Source of the DNA: Clostridiales bacterium | Lineage (GTDB): Bacteria; Bacillota; Clostridia; Christensenellales; Aristaeellaceae | Assembly: GCA_017569285.1 (NCBI GenBank) | Contig: CP069419.1 | Location: 3,100,001-3,164,000 of the forward strand | Reading direction: 5' to 3' | DNA: 64,000 nucleotides | In this document: piece by piece, positions 16,635-24,504 of the stretch | How the letters are laid out: each line of letters begins with the position of its first letter | Position numbering within the stretch: the stretch's first letter is position 1 | Notes under the pieces: model-generated | Database searches by the model: none | What the model was told of the DNA's origin: nothing | Seen by the model: only the letters and a program-made list of their open reading frames with translations | Translations under genes and position numbers: made by a program

Positions 16635-19028
16635 ATGAAAAAGATTTTTGCTTTGATCCTGGCGGCAATGATGCTGCTGATGAGCGTTCCGGCGATGGCC
16701 GGCACGGGCGACCAGACAATTGTGCATACGGATAACACCGCCTGGTACAGAAACGTATTTATTTCGAATGTGATGGCCGCAGCGGACAACCAGCTGTATG
16801 TGTTCATGCAGGACGGCAATAAAGAGATCCTGCGGGTATATTCCCTGGACAGCGGAGAACATGCAGACTATACCCTGCGGGATTACGATGCCGGGATGGA
16901 TTCTTCCATGCTGGATTACTATGAGATCACGGATGAAGGCATCAGCTTCAAGGAGGATGCGGTCCGTGAATACAGCGAGGAGGAAAACTACAATACAGCG
17001 GCATGGTTCGCATGGAACGGCAGTATCTATGCCATCCAGTACAAATATGTATACGACCAGGAAAACGGGAACAGCAGTACCATCGAGGGCGGCTTCGTGA
17101 AGAAACTGAAGCTGGCAGACGGAAAAGCCGAACTGGAAGACACAACGGATATCCCGCGGCTGGACTGGACCGAAATGGTCATGGAATACGGCGAAGGATG
17201 GACGGACAGCAAACAGCTGGACGGCGCGACCGTATGCGGCAATACCCTGATCGGCCGGAGCTGGGACAATAACGGGAATTCCACGCTTGAATCGTTTGAC
17301 CTGACCACCGGCTTCCACGGGACAATGGAGATGGATGAAAACGCGACTGTCTACGTCAGCAGCAGTTCCATCCTTGCCTGCGAAGAAGAATATGAAGAGA
17401 ATTCCATTTCCTACAACATCCAGCTGGTGAATCCCGCGGACGGCAGCCAGGAAGAACTGCTTTCCTATACCCAGGAAGGCGACGGGAATTATATGTACAA
17501 TATGATTTTCGACGCGGAAAAGAACACCCTGTACTACTACATGAACGGTGAAATCTGGTCGATGCCGGGAGTGCAGCCGGAAGCCGCCACAGCGGTATGC
17601 GACTGCCCGACCACCGGAAATATGTCCATTATTCCGGACGGGCGGATGCTGATCTGGGACAGCAGCAATATCCTCATCCGCAATATCGATCCGGCCTCCC
17701 GCGGCACCGAGACCCGGATGATCGTAAATGATTTCGCGTACGGCAACGGCCTGGAAGAAGCTGTATTTGACTTCGCCAACGTACACGGAGAAGTGACGGT
17801 TGTGGTGAAGCACGGCGGAGACCGGCAGATGATCCTGCAGGACATGATGAACCGCGAAAGCGAAACGGACATCTATACCATGGATTATGAATCAAGCGAG
17901 TTTTCCGCACTCCTGAACCGCGGATTCCTGACGGACATGAGCGGGAACGCAAAGATTGCGGCGGATAACGCGGCGCTCTATCCCTTTGTGCGGGAAGCTG
18001 TGGTGAAGGACGGACAGATTGTGGCTGTGCCGGTCGGTATCAACGGCCAGGTGATCAGCATCAACCGGAAAGTCTGGAAGGAAATCGGCGGAACCGAGGA
18101 AGAACTGCCGAAGACCTGGAGCCAGTTTATGGACTGGCTGGAAACACTGCCGGAAAAGGTGAAGGACCAGAACTGCCGGATCTTTGAATCCTATGTAAGC
18201 GACAACGAATTCAGATGGCAGGTGATGCGGCAGATCCTGAATGAGTATGAAGCCCGGCTTGAAAATGCCGGCGGGGAATTCGCGTTCAACACACCGGAAC
18301 TGCGGGAACTGCTGGAACGGGTGCAGAAAGTGGATCCTGACCTGCTGGGCCTCAAGAGCCAGGCAGACCTGGAAGAGGGATATTACGAAGATTACGGCGA
18401 CGGCGAATACAAGGAGCCGCTGCTGGAGATCTATGCCGAATCCACCATGCGGACCTGGGGCAACGCGACTCCGCTGATGCTGAGCTTTGATGAGAGCGAG
18501 CAGCCCATCCTTCCCATCAGCCTGACCGTGGCGTTTATCAATCCCTATTCCACGAAGGCAGACCTTGCGGCGGAATACCTGGGACTTGCCGCCCGGAAAC
18601 AGTGGCAGGATTCCCTTTACAGCCTGTACAGCGACATGACGGAACCGGTGGTCTATCCCTACTACGAAGAAAACCATGCCCGGTCGTTGAAAAACCTGGA
18701 AGACGCGAAAACCCTCCTGAACGCAGCAAAGACTGAGCAGGAGATCCACGACTGGACCGAAACGGTTGAATCGTATGAGCAGATGCTGAAGGACGAAGAG
18801 GAAAACAAATGGGCTGTCAGCCCGGATAATATCGCCGATTACCAGGCACGGACGTCCTACCTGCGGGTTTCCGCCTACAGCTTCATCAGCGATATGCTGG
18901 CGGACAACAAGAGCGCGGAAGCCTTCTGGTCCAAGATGGACGGCTTCGTAAACGGGGACGTACCCGCCGCTGAGCTGCTGGACAGCATTGACAGCAAGGT
19001 ACAGATGATGAGACTGGAAGGGAACTGA
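16635..19028 (+). CDS. large extracellular solute-binding protein with an extra N-terminal domain
   Basis: ABC-importer binding protein, 797 residues against about 400-550 for the family. A signal peptide (about 1-22, AMA before GT) is followed by roughly 330 residues with repeated beta-strand/DG patterns (ADNQLYVFMQDG, YCLD-like blades, LYYYMNGEIWSMPG, MSIIPDGRMLIWDSSN) that look like a beta-propeller. From about residue 360 the binding-protein fold appears: VKHGGDRQMILQDMMNRES, DIYTMDYESSEF, DGQIVAVPVGINGQVISINR and TWSQFMDWLETLPEKV. It sits directly before two permease genes. Substrate unknown; the propeller reading is inference from pattern only. Confidence 0.78.
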   Translation: MKKIFALILAAMMLLMSVPAMAGTGDQTIVHTDNTAWYRNVFISNVMAAADNQLYVFMQDGNKEILRVYSLDSGEHADYTLRDYDAGMDSSMLDYYEITDEGISFKEDAVREYSEEENYNTAAWFAWNGSIYAIQYKYVYDQENGNSSTIEGGFVKKLKLADGKAELEDTTDIPRLDWTEMVMEYGEGWTDSKQLDGATVCGNTLIGRSWDNNGNSTLESFDLTTGFHGTMEMDENATVYVSSSSILACEEEYEENSISYNIQLVNPADGSQEELLSYTQEGDGNYMYNMIFDAEKNTLYYYMNGEIWSMPGVQPEAATAVCDCPTTGNMSIIPDGRMLIWDSSNILIRNIDPASRGTETRMIVNDFAYGNGLEEAVFDFANVHGEVTVVVKHGGDRQMILQDMMNRESETDIYTMDYESSEFSALLNRGFLTDMSGNAKIAADNAALYPFVREAVVKDGQIVAVPVGINGQVISINRKVWKEIGGTEEELPKTWSQFMDWLETLPEKVKDQNCRIFESYVSDNEFRWQVMRQILNEYEARLENAGGEFAFNTPELRELLERVQKVDPDLLGLKSQADLEEGYYEDYGDGEYKEPLLEIYAESTMRTWGNATPLMLSFDESEQPILPISLTVAFINPYSTKADLAAEYLGLAARKQWQDSLYSLYSDMTEPVVYPYYEENHARSLKNLEDAKTLLNAAKTEQEIHDWTETVESYEQMLKDEEENKWAVSPDNIADYQARTSYLRVSAYSFISDMLADNKSAEAFWSKMDGFVNGDVPAAELLDSIDSKVQMMRLEGN

Positions 19029-19034
19029 TTCCTT

Positions 19035-19898
19035 TTGTACAAAAAATTCAGGCAGGCCCTGCCATTCCTGCTGCCGGGAATGGCAGGTCTCCTGCTGTTC
19101 TACGGGATCCCTTTTATCGGGGGAATCTGGTACAGTGTGACAGACGGCAGCGTTAAGAATGAATTTGTCGGACTGAACAACTTTATATCGGTGTGGCAGA
19201 ACCCGATGTTCCAGCTGGGACTGAGGAACGCGCTGGAGCTTTCGCTGATCTGCGCGCCGCTGCTTTTCCTGCTGAGCTTCCTGCTGGCGGCGGGACTCCA
19301 CCGGATGCGGCCGGCCGGGGCGTTTTTCCGCTCCAGCGTGCTGATGCCGTACCTGATGCCTTCTTCCGCCGTGCTGATTATCTGGCTGCTGTGGTTTGAC
19401 TACGGCGGGCCGGTAAACCGGATCCTGACCGCGCTGGGCGGGCAGCGTATCGACTGGCTGCTGGGAGCGGAACTGCGGATCCCGGTTGTCCTGCTTTTCC
19501 TGTGGAAAAACCTGGGCTTCTGTGTGATTGTGTTCCTGTCGGCCCTGCAGTCCATCCCGGAATCCCTGTACGAATACGCAACGCTGGAAGGCGCGTCCTT
19601 CCGGAAACAGACATTTTCCATTACGCTGCCGCTGGTGGTTCCGTCCGCTTTCCTGGTGGCGATCCTGTCGTTTGTTTCCGCGTTCCGGATATTCAAGGAG
19701 ATTTACTTTATCGGCGGGGCATATCCGAAGGACCCGCTGTATACGCTGCAGAACTACATGAGCAACATGTACAACAAACTGAATTACCAGAACGTGACCG
19801 CGGCGGCCTATATGTTCGCCCTGATTGTGTTCCTGCTGTTCGGCCTGCTGTTCCTGAGCCAGCGGACGGCGCTGAAACGGCTGAACGGGGAGGGCTGA
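19035..19898 (+). CDS. ABC transporter permease, MalF/UgpA type
   Basis: Membrane subunit of a sugar-type importer. The start is TTG at 19035 (residues MYKKFRQALPFLLPGMAG); no in-frame ATG lies before the first helix, and the ribosome site is weak. It has about six membrane helices; the cytoplasmic EAA loop is YEYATLEGASFRKQTFSITLPLV (about 175-197), which contacts the ATPase. Length of 287 residues is normal. The next permease starts 2 bases after its stop. No ATPase gene is in the operon, so a shared MsmX-like ATPase must be supplied from elsewhere if it is active. Confidence 0.9.
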   Translation: MYKKFRQALPFLLPGMAGLLLFYGIPFIGGIWYSVTDGSVKNEFVGLNNFISVWQNPMFQLGLRNALELSLICAPLLFLLSFLLAAGLHRMRPAGAFFRSSVLMPYLMPSSAVLIIWLLWFDYGGPVNRILTALGGQRIDWLLGAELRIPVVLLFLWKNLGFCVIVFLSALQSIPESLYEYATLEGASFRKQTFSITLPLVVPSAFLVAILSFVSAFRIFKEIYFIGGAYPKDPLYTLQNYMSNMYNKLNYQNVTAAAYMFALIVFLLFGLLFLSQRTALKRLNGEG

Positions 19899-19900
19899 GC

Positions 19901-20761
19901 ATGAATCCGAACAAAGATATCCGCGTATGGCTTGCGCGTATATTCCTGACGGTGATGGCCATTGTGATGCTGCTGCCGATGGTGCAGACGTTCCTGTATT
20001 CCTTTTCCTCCATCCCGGAAATGAAAGCATATATGAAAACGCGGGGGAGCCGGGAAGAGACGGAGTGGATGGATCCGCACCTGTCGCCGAACATGATTTC
20101 CCTGGGACAGTATGAGCAGATCCTGATCAAGGACAACACGGTGCTGCAGTATTTCATCAACTCCGTGGTGTACGCGGCGGCAATCCTGGCCGGACAGGCG
20201 CTGGTGCTGCCGGCACTGGCCTACGGACTGAGCAAATTCCGCTTCCGCGGGCGGGAAGGAATTTTCTTCCTGATCGTGATGCTGATGCTGCTGCCGTTCC
20301 AGGTGACCATGGTGCCGAACGTGCTGACGCTGCGGTTTATGGGGCTGCTGAATACCCAGTGGGCCGTAATCCTGCCGATGTGGTTTGCACCGTTCTACGT
20401 ATTCCTGCTGCGACAGTATATGATTACCCTGCCGGATGAGCTGCTGGAGGCTTCCTCCATGGACGGCGCCGGACCTTTCCGGAGCTTCCTGTGGATTGTG
20501 ATTCCGGTATGCCAGCCGGTTATCGGCGCGGCTGCGGCGCTTTCCTTCGCGGAGAACTGGAACCTGGTGGAGCAGCCGCTGACTTACCTTTCCCGGAAGC
20601 CTGAGCTGATGCCGCTTTCCACGGTGTTCAACCAGCTGGCGGGCGAGAATACGGGATTTGAGTTTGCGGGAGCCGCACTGTATATCCTGCCGGCGATGCT
20701 GGTATACTTCTTCTTCCAGAAGGATATCCTGAGCGGGATCCAGCTGACCGAGATGAAGTAA
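19901..20761 (+). CDS. ABC transporter permease, MalG/UgpE type
   Basis: Second membrane subunit of the importer. ATG 19901 follows GGGGAGGGCTGAGC. The first helix (about 9-32) is followed by a periplasmic loop in which an MKTRGSREETEW segment looks like an insertion. Five more helices follow. The EAA loop is DELLEASSMDGAGPFRSFLWIVIPV. The end IFFQKDILSGIQLTEMK-like (FFFQKDILSGIQLTEMK) is the normal MalG-type C-terminus. Length is 286 residues. It pairs with the gene at 19035. Confidence 0.92.
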   Translation: MNPNKDIRVWLARIFLTVMAIVMLLPMVQTFLYSFSSIPEMKAYMKTRGSREETEWMDPHLSPNMISLGQYEQILIKDNTVLQYFINSVVYAAAILAGQALVLPALAYGLSKFRFRGREGIFFLIVMLMLLPFQVTMVPNVLTLRFMGLLNTQWAVILPMWFAPFYVFLLRQYMITLPDELLEASSMDGAGPFRSFLWIVIPVCQPVIGAAAALSFAENWNLVEQPLTYLSRKPELMPLSTVFNQLAGENTGFEFAGAALYILPAMLVYFFFQKDILSGIQLTEMK

Positions 20762-20834
20762 ACCATTCGGTAAGACATTCGGATGACTGCAGATACCTGT
20801 ATGTCCATCAGAACGAAAGAGGAATGAGACGGAA

Positions 20835-22178
20835 ATGAACCTGAAGAAATTTGCCCTGCGGGGAATGATCATCCTGGCCGTGGTGATCGCACTGTGCATC
20901 CTGTTTTCCGGGACTATCCGGACGCTGACCACGCCGAAGGTCCGCTTCGCGAAGGCGAAGATGGGCAAGCTGGAAACCGTGACCGAGCTGAAAGGCCAGG
21001 TGGCTTTCCCGGACAGCGAGAAGATCACCGTAAACGTGCCGGAAGGGCAGAGCCTGACCATCACGGCCCTGCTGGTGTCTCCCGGGGAGCATGTATACGC
21101 GGGCGCCCGGCTGGTGACGATGAAAGTGACCGGCGGGGAGAAAACGCTGGAAGAACTGCAGGCAACCTATGAGAAGGCGCGGAAAAACCTGGACGACTGG
21201 GAACGGAAGAACGGCAATATCCGCCTAAGCCGCAACGAAGAGCTGTGGATGGCGGCATACGAGAAGGCCTCCGCAGCGGAGCGGGCAGAACAGAATGCCC
21301 GGCTGGAGCTGCTGATCGCCCTGGAGCCGCTGGAAATCAAAGAAGTTCCGGAACAGCTGCCTGAAAACGCGGATGAATATATGCGCAGCTGCTTCGCAGC
21401 CTGGGAAGAAACAGAAAAGGTGCGCACTGAAGCCCGGAAGGAGCTGCAGGCCCTGGACCGGTATGCAATCGCCGACGACGTGTGGACGCTGCTGGAACAG
21501 AAAAAGGGATATGAAAAGGAACTTGCGGACAGCGAGAGCAAGATGATGGAAATCCAGATGCTGATGCGGAAGGTTTCCGTGATCACCGCGCCGCATGAAG
21601 GATACATCGCGACGGTTTCCGTGGAACGGAACGGCACGGTGAACAGCGGGACGGAGACAATCCTGACAATTACACCGGAAGGCAAAAGCCCCGTGATCCG
21701 GGCGGATACTTCCGAAATCAAGCAGAATATCCAGAAGGGCGCTTCGGTCCGGGTGGATACCGATTCCTGGGGCCGGCCGGAGACCCGGATCATCAATACC
21801 GGCATGGACGATACCGGCCACCCGTACGCGGACGCTGAGATTACCCAGGATATCATCTACGCGCTGGGCTCCGTTTCCACCATGATGCAGGACAAGATTA
21901 CCCTGCGCCTGACAACCAAAGCCCAGCAGTCCACGTGCCTGATTCCGGCATCCGCGGTACGCGGCCAGGGAGAAGAGGGCCGGTATGTCTATTACGCGGA
22001 ACAGGAAGAATCCGCTTTTGCCGGAAAAAAGATCACCGTCAGGAAAATGCCGGTGAAGGTGCTTTCGGAAAACGCATCGACCGTATCGATCGAGGATGAT
22101 ATCAGCTACTTCAAGATCATCTATATGGAAGACCGGCATATCAACGAAGGCGATACTGTAATGCAGTATGAGGAGTAA
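20835..22178 (+). CDS. membrane-anchored HlyD/MacA-like adaptor
   Basis: Efflux-type periplasmic adaptor. An N-terminal membrane helix (about 9-30) is followed by a barrel-sandwich half (GQSLTITALLVSPGEHVYAGARLVTM). A long helical coiled-coil hairpin (about 100-235, rich in EKARKNLDDWERK and QKKGYEKELADSESKM) comes next, then the second barrel half (ITAPHEGYIATVSVERNGTVNSG). The beta-barrel and membrane-proximal parts follow. Length is 447 residues. It lies 73 bases after the permease and 6 bases before the MacB-like gene, matching MacA-MacB gene order, but no ATPase is present. Confidence 0.85.
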   Translation: MNLKKFALRGMIILAVVIALCILFSGTIRTLTTPKVRFAKAKMGKLETVTELKGQVAFPDSEKITVNVPEGQSLTITALLVSPGEHVYAGARLVTMKVTGGEKTLEELQATYEKARKNLDDWERKNGNIRLSRNEELWMAAYEKASAAERAEQNARLELLIALEPLEIKEVPEQLPENADEYMRSCFAAWEETEKVRTEARKELQALDRYAIADDVWTLLEQKKGYEKELADSESKMMEIQMLMRKVSVITAPHEGYIATVSVERNGTVNSGTETILTITPEGKSPVIRADTSEIKQNIQKGASVRVDTDSWGRPETRIINTGMDDTGHPYADAEITQDIIYALGSVSTMMQDKITLRLTTKAQQSTCLIPASAVRGQGEEGRYVYYAEQEESAFAGKKITVRKMPVKVLSENASTVSIEDDISYFKIIYMEDRHINEGDTVMQYEE

Positions 22179-22184
22179 GAAGGA

Positions 22185-23321
22185 ATGAAACGCGGCATAC
22201 GAATCTCCCTGGTCCTGGTGATCGGGATGATCCTGGCGGCGGCCGGGGTAATCGGCCTGCTGCAGGGACCGGGCCTGGTTCAGTACACCTTCCTGCCCGG
22301 AGAGGAAACCGTTTCCACCCTGCTGGAAGAACTGGGAACCATGCAGGAGGCGCTGAAGGATTCCTTCCCCGTGATTACCCTGCACGCACAGAAAAGCGGA
22401 CGGTCGCTGACATACGGCGAGGGCACAAGCCAGAATGATGTGGTTGTATACGCTGTGGGACCGAACTGGTATGAGGCCTATCCGATGCAGATGGCAGCCG
22501 GACGGCCGGTGACCGCACCGGATTCCCGGCAGAACGCAAAAGTAATTGTGCTGGACCGGGAAACCGCGTTCCTGTTTTTCGGGGAAGGCGATCCGATCGG
22601 GAAAACCGTGAGCCTGGACGGAACGGCCCTGGAAGTGATCGGCGTGGCAGAACACAGCCGCCGGATCGGCGAAACGGATATCCACGCGGCCTGGGTCCCG
22701 CTGGGAACGGTAAAAGGCAGCCTGATGGTGGTTTCCGCACCGCTTGCAAAAGCCAGCAGCCTGATGAAGGTTTTTGAATCAGCCGCTGCCGAGAATTTCG
22801 ATAAAAACCAGGACAAGAACGGCACCCTGATCAGCACGGCCCGGGAAACCGTCGGCCAGACTATGATGCTGCGGATCATCGCGGTGATCTTCGCAGTCTG
22901 GCTGCTGAAAAAATGGACCAAAGTACTCAGCGGCACATGGCGCACAGCCATGGAGCGGATCCGCGGAAAATCAAAGCAGTGGTATCCGCTGCGGATGATT
23001 CCTTACGGAGCAGCGCAGATGCTGCTGCCGATCCTGCTGACGGCGGTGACCATCGGCGCGGCCTACCTGATCGCGGTATTTGCCGTAAACCCGGCATATG
23101 TTTACCCCGAATGGATTCCGGAATCCCTGGGCGATTTCTCGAAATGGACTGCCCGGTTCTGGAACCTGACCGGCGATGCGGCAAAGACCGTACAGATGCA
23201 GACGCCCGAGCTCGCGGAAGCGCGGTTCTGGGGCGGCCTTACGCAATGGGGGACTGTGCTGATGCTGGCAGGAGTGATCCTGACGATGCTGAAAAGCGCG
23301 AAAAAAGGAAAAAATCCTTGA
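22185..23321 (+). CDS. MacB-like periplasmic-core membrane protein without an ATPase domain
   Basis: A first membrane helix (about 5-27) leads to an extracytoplasmic domain like the MacB core: PNWYEAYPMQMAAGRPVTAPD, AKVIVLDRETAFLFFGEGDPIGKTVSLDG and LEVIGVAEHSRRIGETD are typical. Helices follow at about 225-240, 280-302 and 355-372. Length is 378 residues. The usual FtsX-type C-terminal bundle is only partly recognisable. Its stop codon overlaps the -35 box of the rplU promoter. Probably an exporter-like partner of the adaptor at 20835. Confidence 0.72.
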   Translation: MKRGIRISLVLVIGMILAAAGVIGLLQGPGLVQYTFLPGEETVSTLLEELGTMQEALKDSFPVITLHAQKSGRSLTYGEGTSQNDVVVYAVGPNWYEAYPMQMAAGRPVTAPDSRQNAKVIVLDRETAFLFFGEGDPIGKTVSLDGTALEVIGVAEHSRRIGETDIHAAWVPLGTVKGSLMVVSAPLAKASSLMKVFESAAAENFDKNQDKNGTLISTARETVGQTMMLRIIAVIFAVWLLKKWTKVLSGTWRTAMERIRGKSKQWYPLRMIPYGAAQMLLPILLTAVTIGAAYLIAVFAVNPAYVYPEWIPESLGDFSKWTARFWNLTGDAAKTVQMQTPELAEARFWGGLTQWGTVLMLAGVILTMLKSAKKGKNP

Positions 23322-23346
23322 CACATAAGGGATGAAGTGATAAATT
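23318..23346 (+). promoter_or_regulatory. sigma-A promoter of rplU-prp-rpmA
   Basis: TTGACA (23318-23323) and TAAATT (23341-23346) with exactly 17 bases between. The -35 overlaps the TGA stop of the preceding gene. Confidence 0.8.
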
Positions 23347-23352
23347 ATTCCG

Positions 23353-23436
23353 GTAAGCCGCTCGGGAGAGGTCTGTTCAAATGCGCTTGCGCAACCTCGG
23401 ATTCCCGGCGAGTATGTAATCAGGAGGTGCTGTCCC
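23353..23436 (+). ncRNA. structured 5' leader of rplU (L21-leader-like)
   Basis: Between the promoter and the rplU ribosome site the RNA can fold into a nested hairpin: TGCGC/GCGCA closes a small loop, enclosed by AGGT/ACCT and then GGGA/TCCC-type pairs (about 23363-23413). Firmicutes rplU operons carry a known L21 leader in this position thought to bind L21. I infer the match from position and folding, not from a covariance search. Confidence 0.55.
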
Positions 23437-23745
23437 ATGTATGCGATTATCGCGGCGGGCGGCCGGCAATACCGTGTATCCCAGGGTGATGTAATCTACA
23501 TCGACAAAGTCAACCAGGAAGCTGATTCCGCGATCTCCTTCGACGTGCTGATGATCGGCAGCGACGGAGATGTGAAAGTCGGTAACCCCGTTCTGGCGGG
23601 CGCGAAGGTCGAAGGCAAGGTGCTGGGCCAGGTAAAGGGTGAGAAGATCACCGTTTACAAGTACAAGAGCAAGAAGGGTTCCAGCCGGAAGCTCGGCCAT
23701 CGTCAGCCGTACACCAAGGTGGAAATCACCGCCATCAACGCGTAA
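23437..23745 (+). CDS. rplU: 50S ribosomal protein L21
   Basis: Large-subunit ribosomal protein. The start has AGGAGGTG 8 bases upstream. MYAIIAAGGRQYRVSQGD at the start and KYKSKKGSSRKLGHRQPYT near the end are diagnostic. Length of 102 residues is normal. The stop overlaps the prp start by one base (TAATG), coupling translation. Confidence 0.99.
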   Translation: MYAIIAAGGRQYRVSQGDVIYIDKVNQEADSAISFDVLMIGSDGDVKVGNPVLAGAKVEGKVLGQVKGEKITVYKYKSKKGSSRKLGHRQPYTKVEITAINA

Positions 23746-24083
23746 TGATTTCCGCGGTACTGTATCAGGGGAGAGACGGGCTTGACGCGTGCCGGATTAC
23801 CGGGCACAGCGGACAGGCGGAAAGCGGGCGCGACATTGTATGCGCTGCCGTATCCATCCTCGGATGCACCTGCGTGAACGCGATGGAAACCGTATGCGGC
23901 ATCATTCCGGAAATTACGGAAAACGATGACGGCGTACTGGCGTTCCAGCTGCCGGAGATGAATACGGCGGATAACGCGAAAGCGCAGATTCTGATGGGCG
24001 CCCTGAAACAGGGACTGTCCGATCTGGCGGATGCATATCCGCAGTATGTAAGGCTCAGTGTGAAGAACACAACCCAGAATTGA
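23745..24083 (+). CDS. prp: ribosomal-processing cysteine protease Prp
   Basis: Protease that removes the N-terminal extension of L27 in Firmicutes. The catalytic pair is His21 in ITGHSGQAESG and Cys33 in GRDIVCAAVS. Length of 112 residues is normal. It sits between rplU and rpmA as expected, and the L27 gene next door does encode a cleavable extension. Confidence 0.95.
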   Translation: MISAVLYQGRDGLDACRITGHSGQAESGRDIVCAAVSILGCTCVNAMETVCGIIPEITENDDGVLAFQLPEMNTADNAKAQILMGALKQGLSDLADAYPQYVRLSVKNTTQN

Positions 24084-24098
24084 ACGGAGGAAACGACC

Positions 24099-24398
24099 AT
24101 GATGAAGCTTAATCTGCAGCAGTTCGCTCATAAAAAGGGAATGGGTTCCACCCGGAACGGCCGCGACAGCGAGTCCAAGCGCCTTGGACCGAAGCGTGCC
24201 GACGGGCAGATGGCCCTGGCGGGCAACATTCTGGTTCGCCAGCGCGGCACCCACATCCATCCCGGCCTGAACGTGGGCATCGGCAAGGACGATACCCTGT
24301 TCGCCAAGGCTACCGGGATTGTCCGGTTCGAGCGTCTGGGCAAAGACCGCAAGCAGGTCTCCGTATATCCGGTTGAGACCGCGGCCGAAGCGCAGTAA
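24099..24398 (+). CDS. rpmA: 50S ribosomal protein L27 with cleavable N-terminal extension
   Basis: Large-subunit protein near the peptidyl-transferase centre. The start [17 protein letters not shown] carries the Firmicutes prosequence, with cleavage expected before AHKKG. The usual P2-P1 residues are FF (LNLQFFA); here they are [17 protein letters not shown] and [21 protein letters not shown] are typical L27. A second ATG at 24102 could be used instead. A strong terminator follows. Confidence 0.98.
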   Translation: MMKLNLQQFAHKKGMGSTRNGRDSESKRLGPKRADGQMALAGNILVRQRGTHIHPGLNVGIGKDDTLFAKATGIVRFERLGKDRKQVSVYPVETAAEAQ

Positions 24399-24416
24399 CA
24401 GAGAACTGACTGACAA

Positions 24417-24450
24417 CGGGCTGTTGCGCCGCAACAGCCCGTTTTATTTT
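24417..24450 (+). terminator. terminator of rplU-prp-rpmA
   Basis: CGGGCTGTTGC (24417-24427) pairs with GCAACAGCCCG (24431-24441) around GCC, followed by TTTTATTTT. Confidence 0.95.
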
Positions 24451-24460
24451 CACAACGCAA

Positions 24461-24478
24461 TTAACCCGAACGGGTTAA
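24461..24478. promoter_or_regulatory. perfect palindrome upstream of metG
   Basis: TTAACCCG AA CGGGTTAA, an 8-base perfect inverted repeat 26 bases before the metG start. It could be an operator or a short leader hairpin. I found no T-box-like structure in the small space available. Confidence 0.5.
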
Positions 24479-24504
24479 AAATACGGAAACAGGAGGAAGG
24501 TACC

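Noticed and set aside
17892-20030. 712-codon minus-strand open frame
   Set aside because: Antisense to three plus-strand transport genes whose family motifs are clear.
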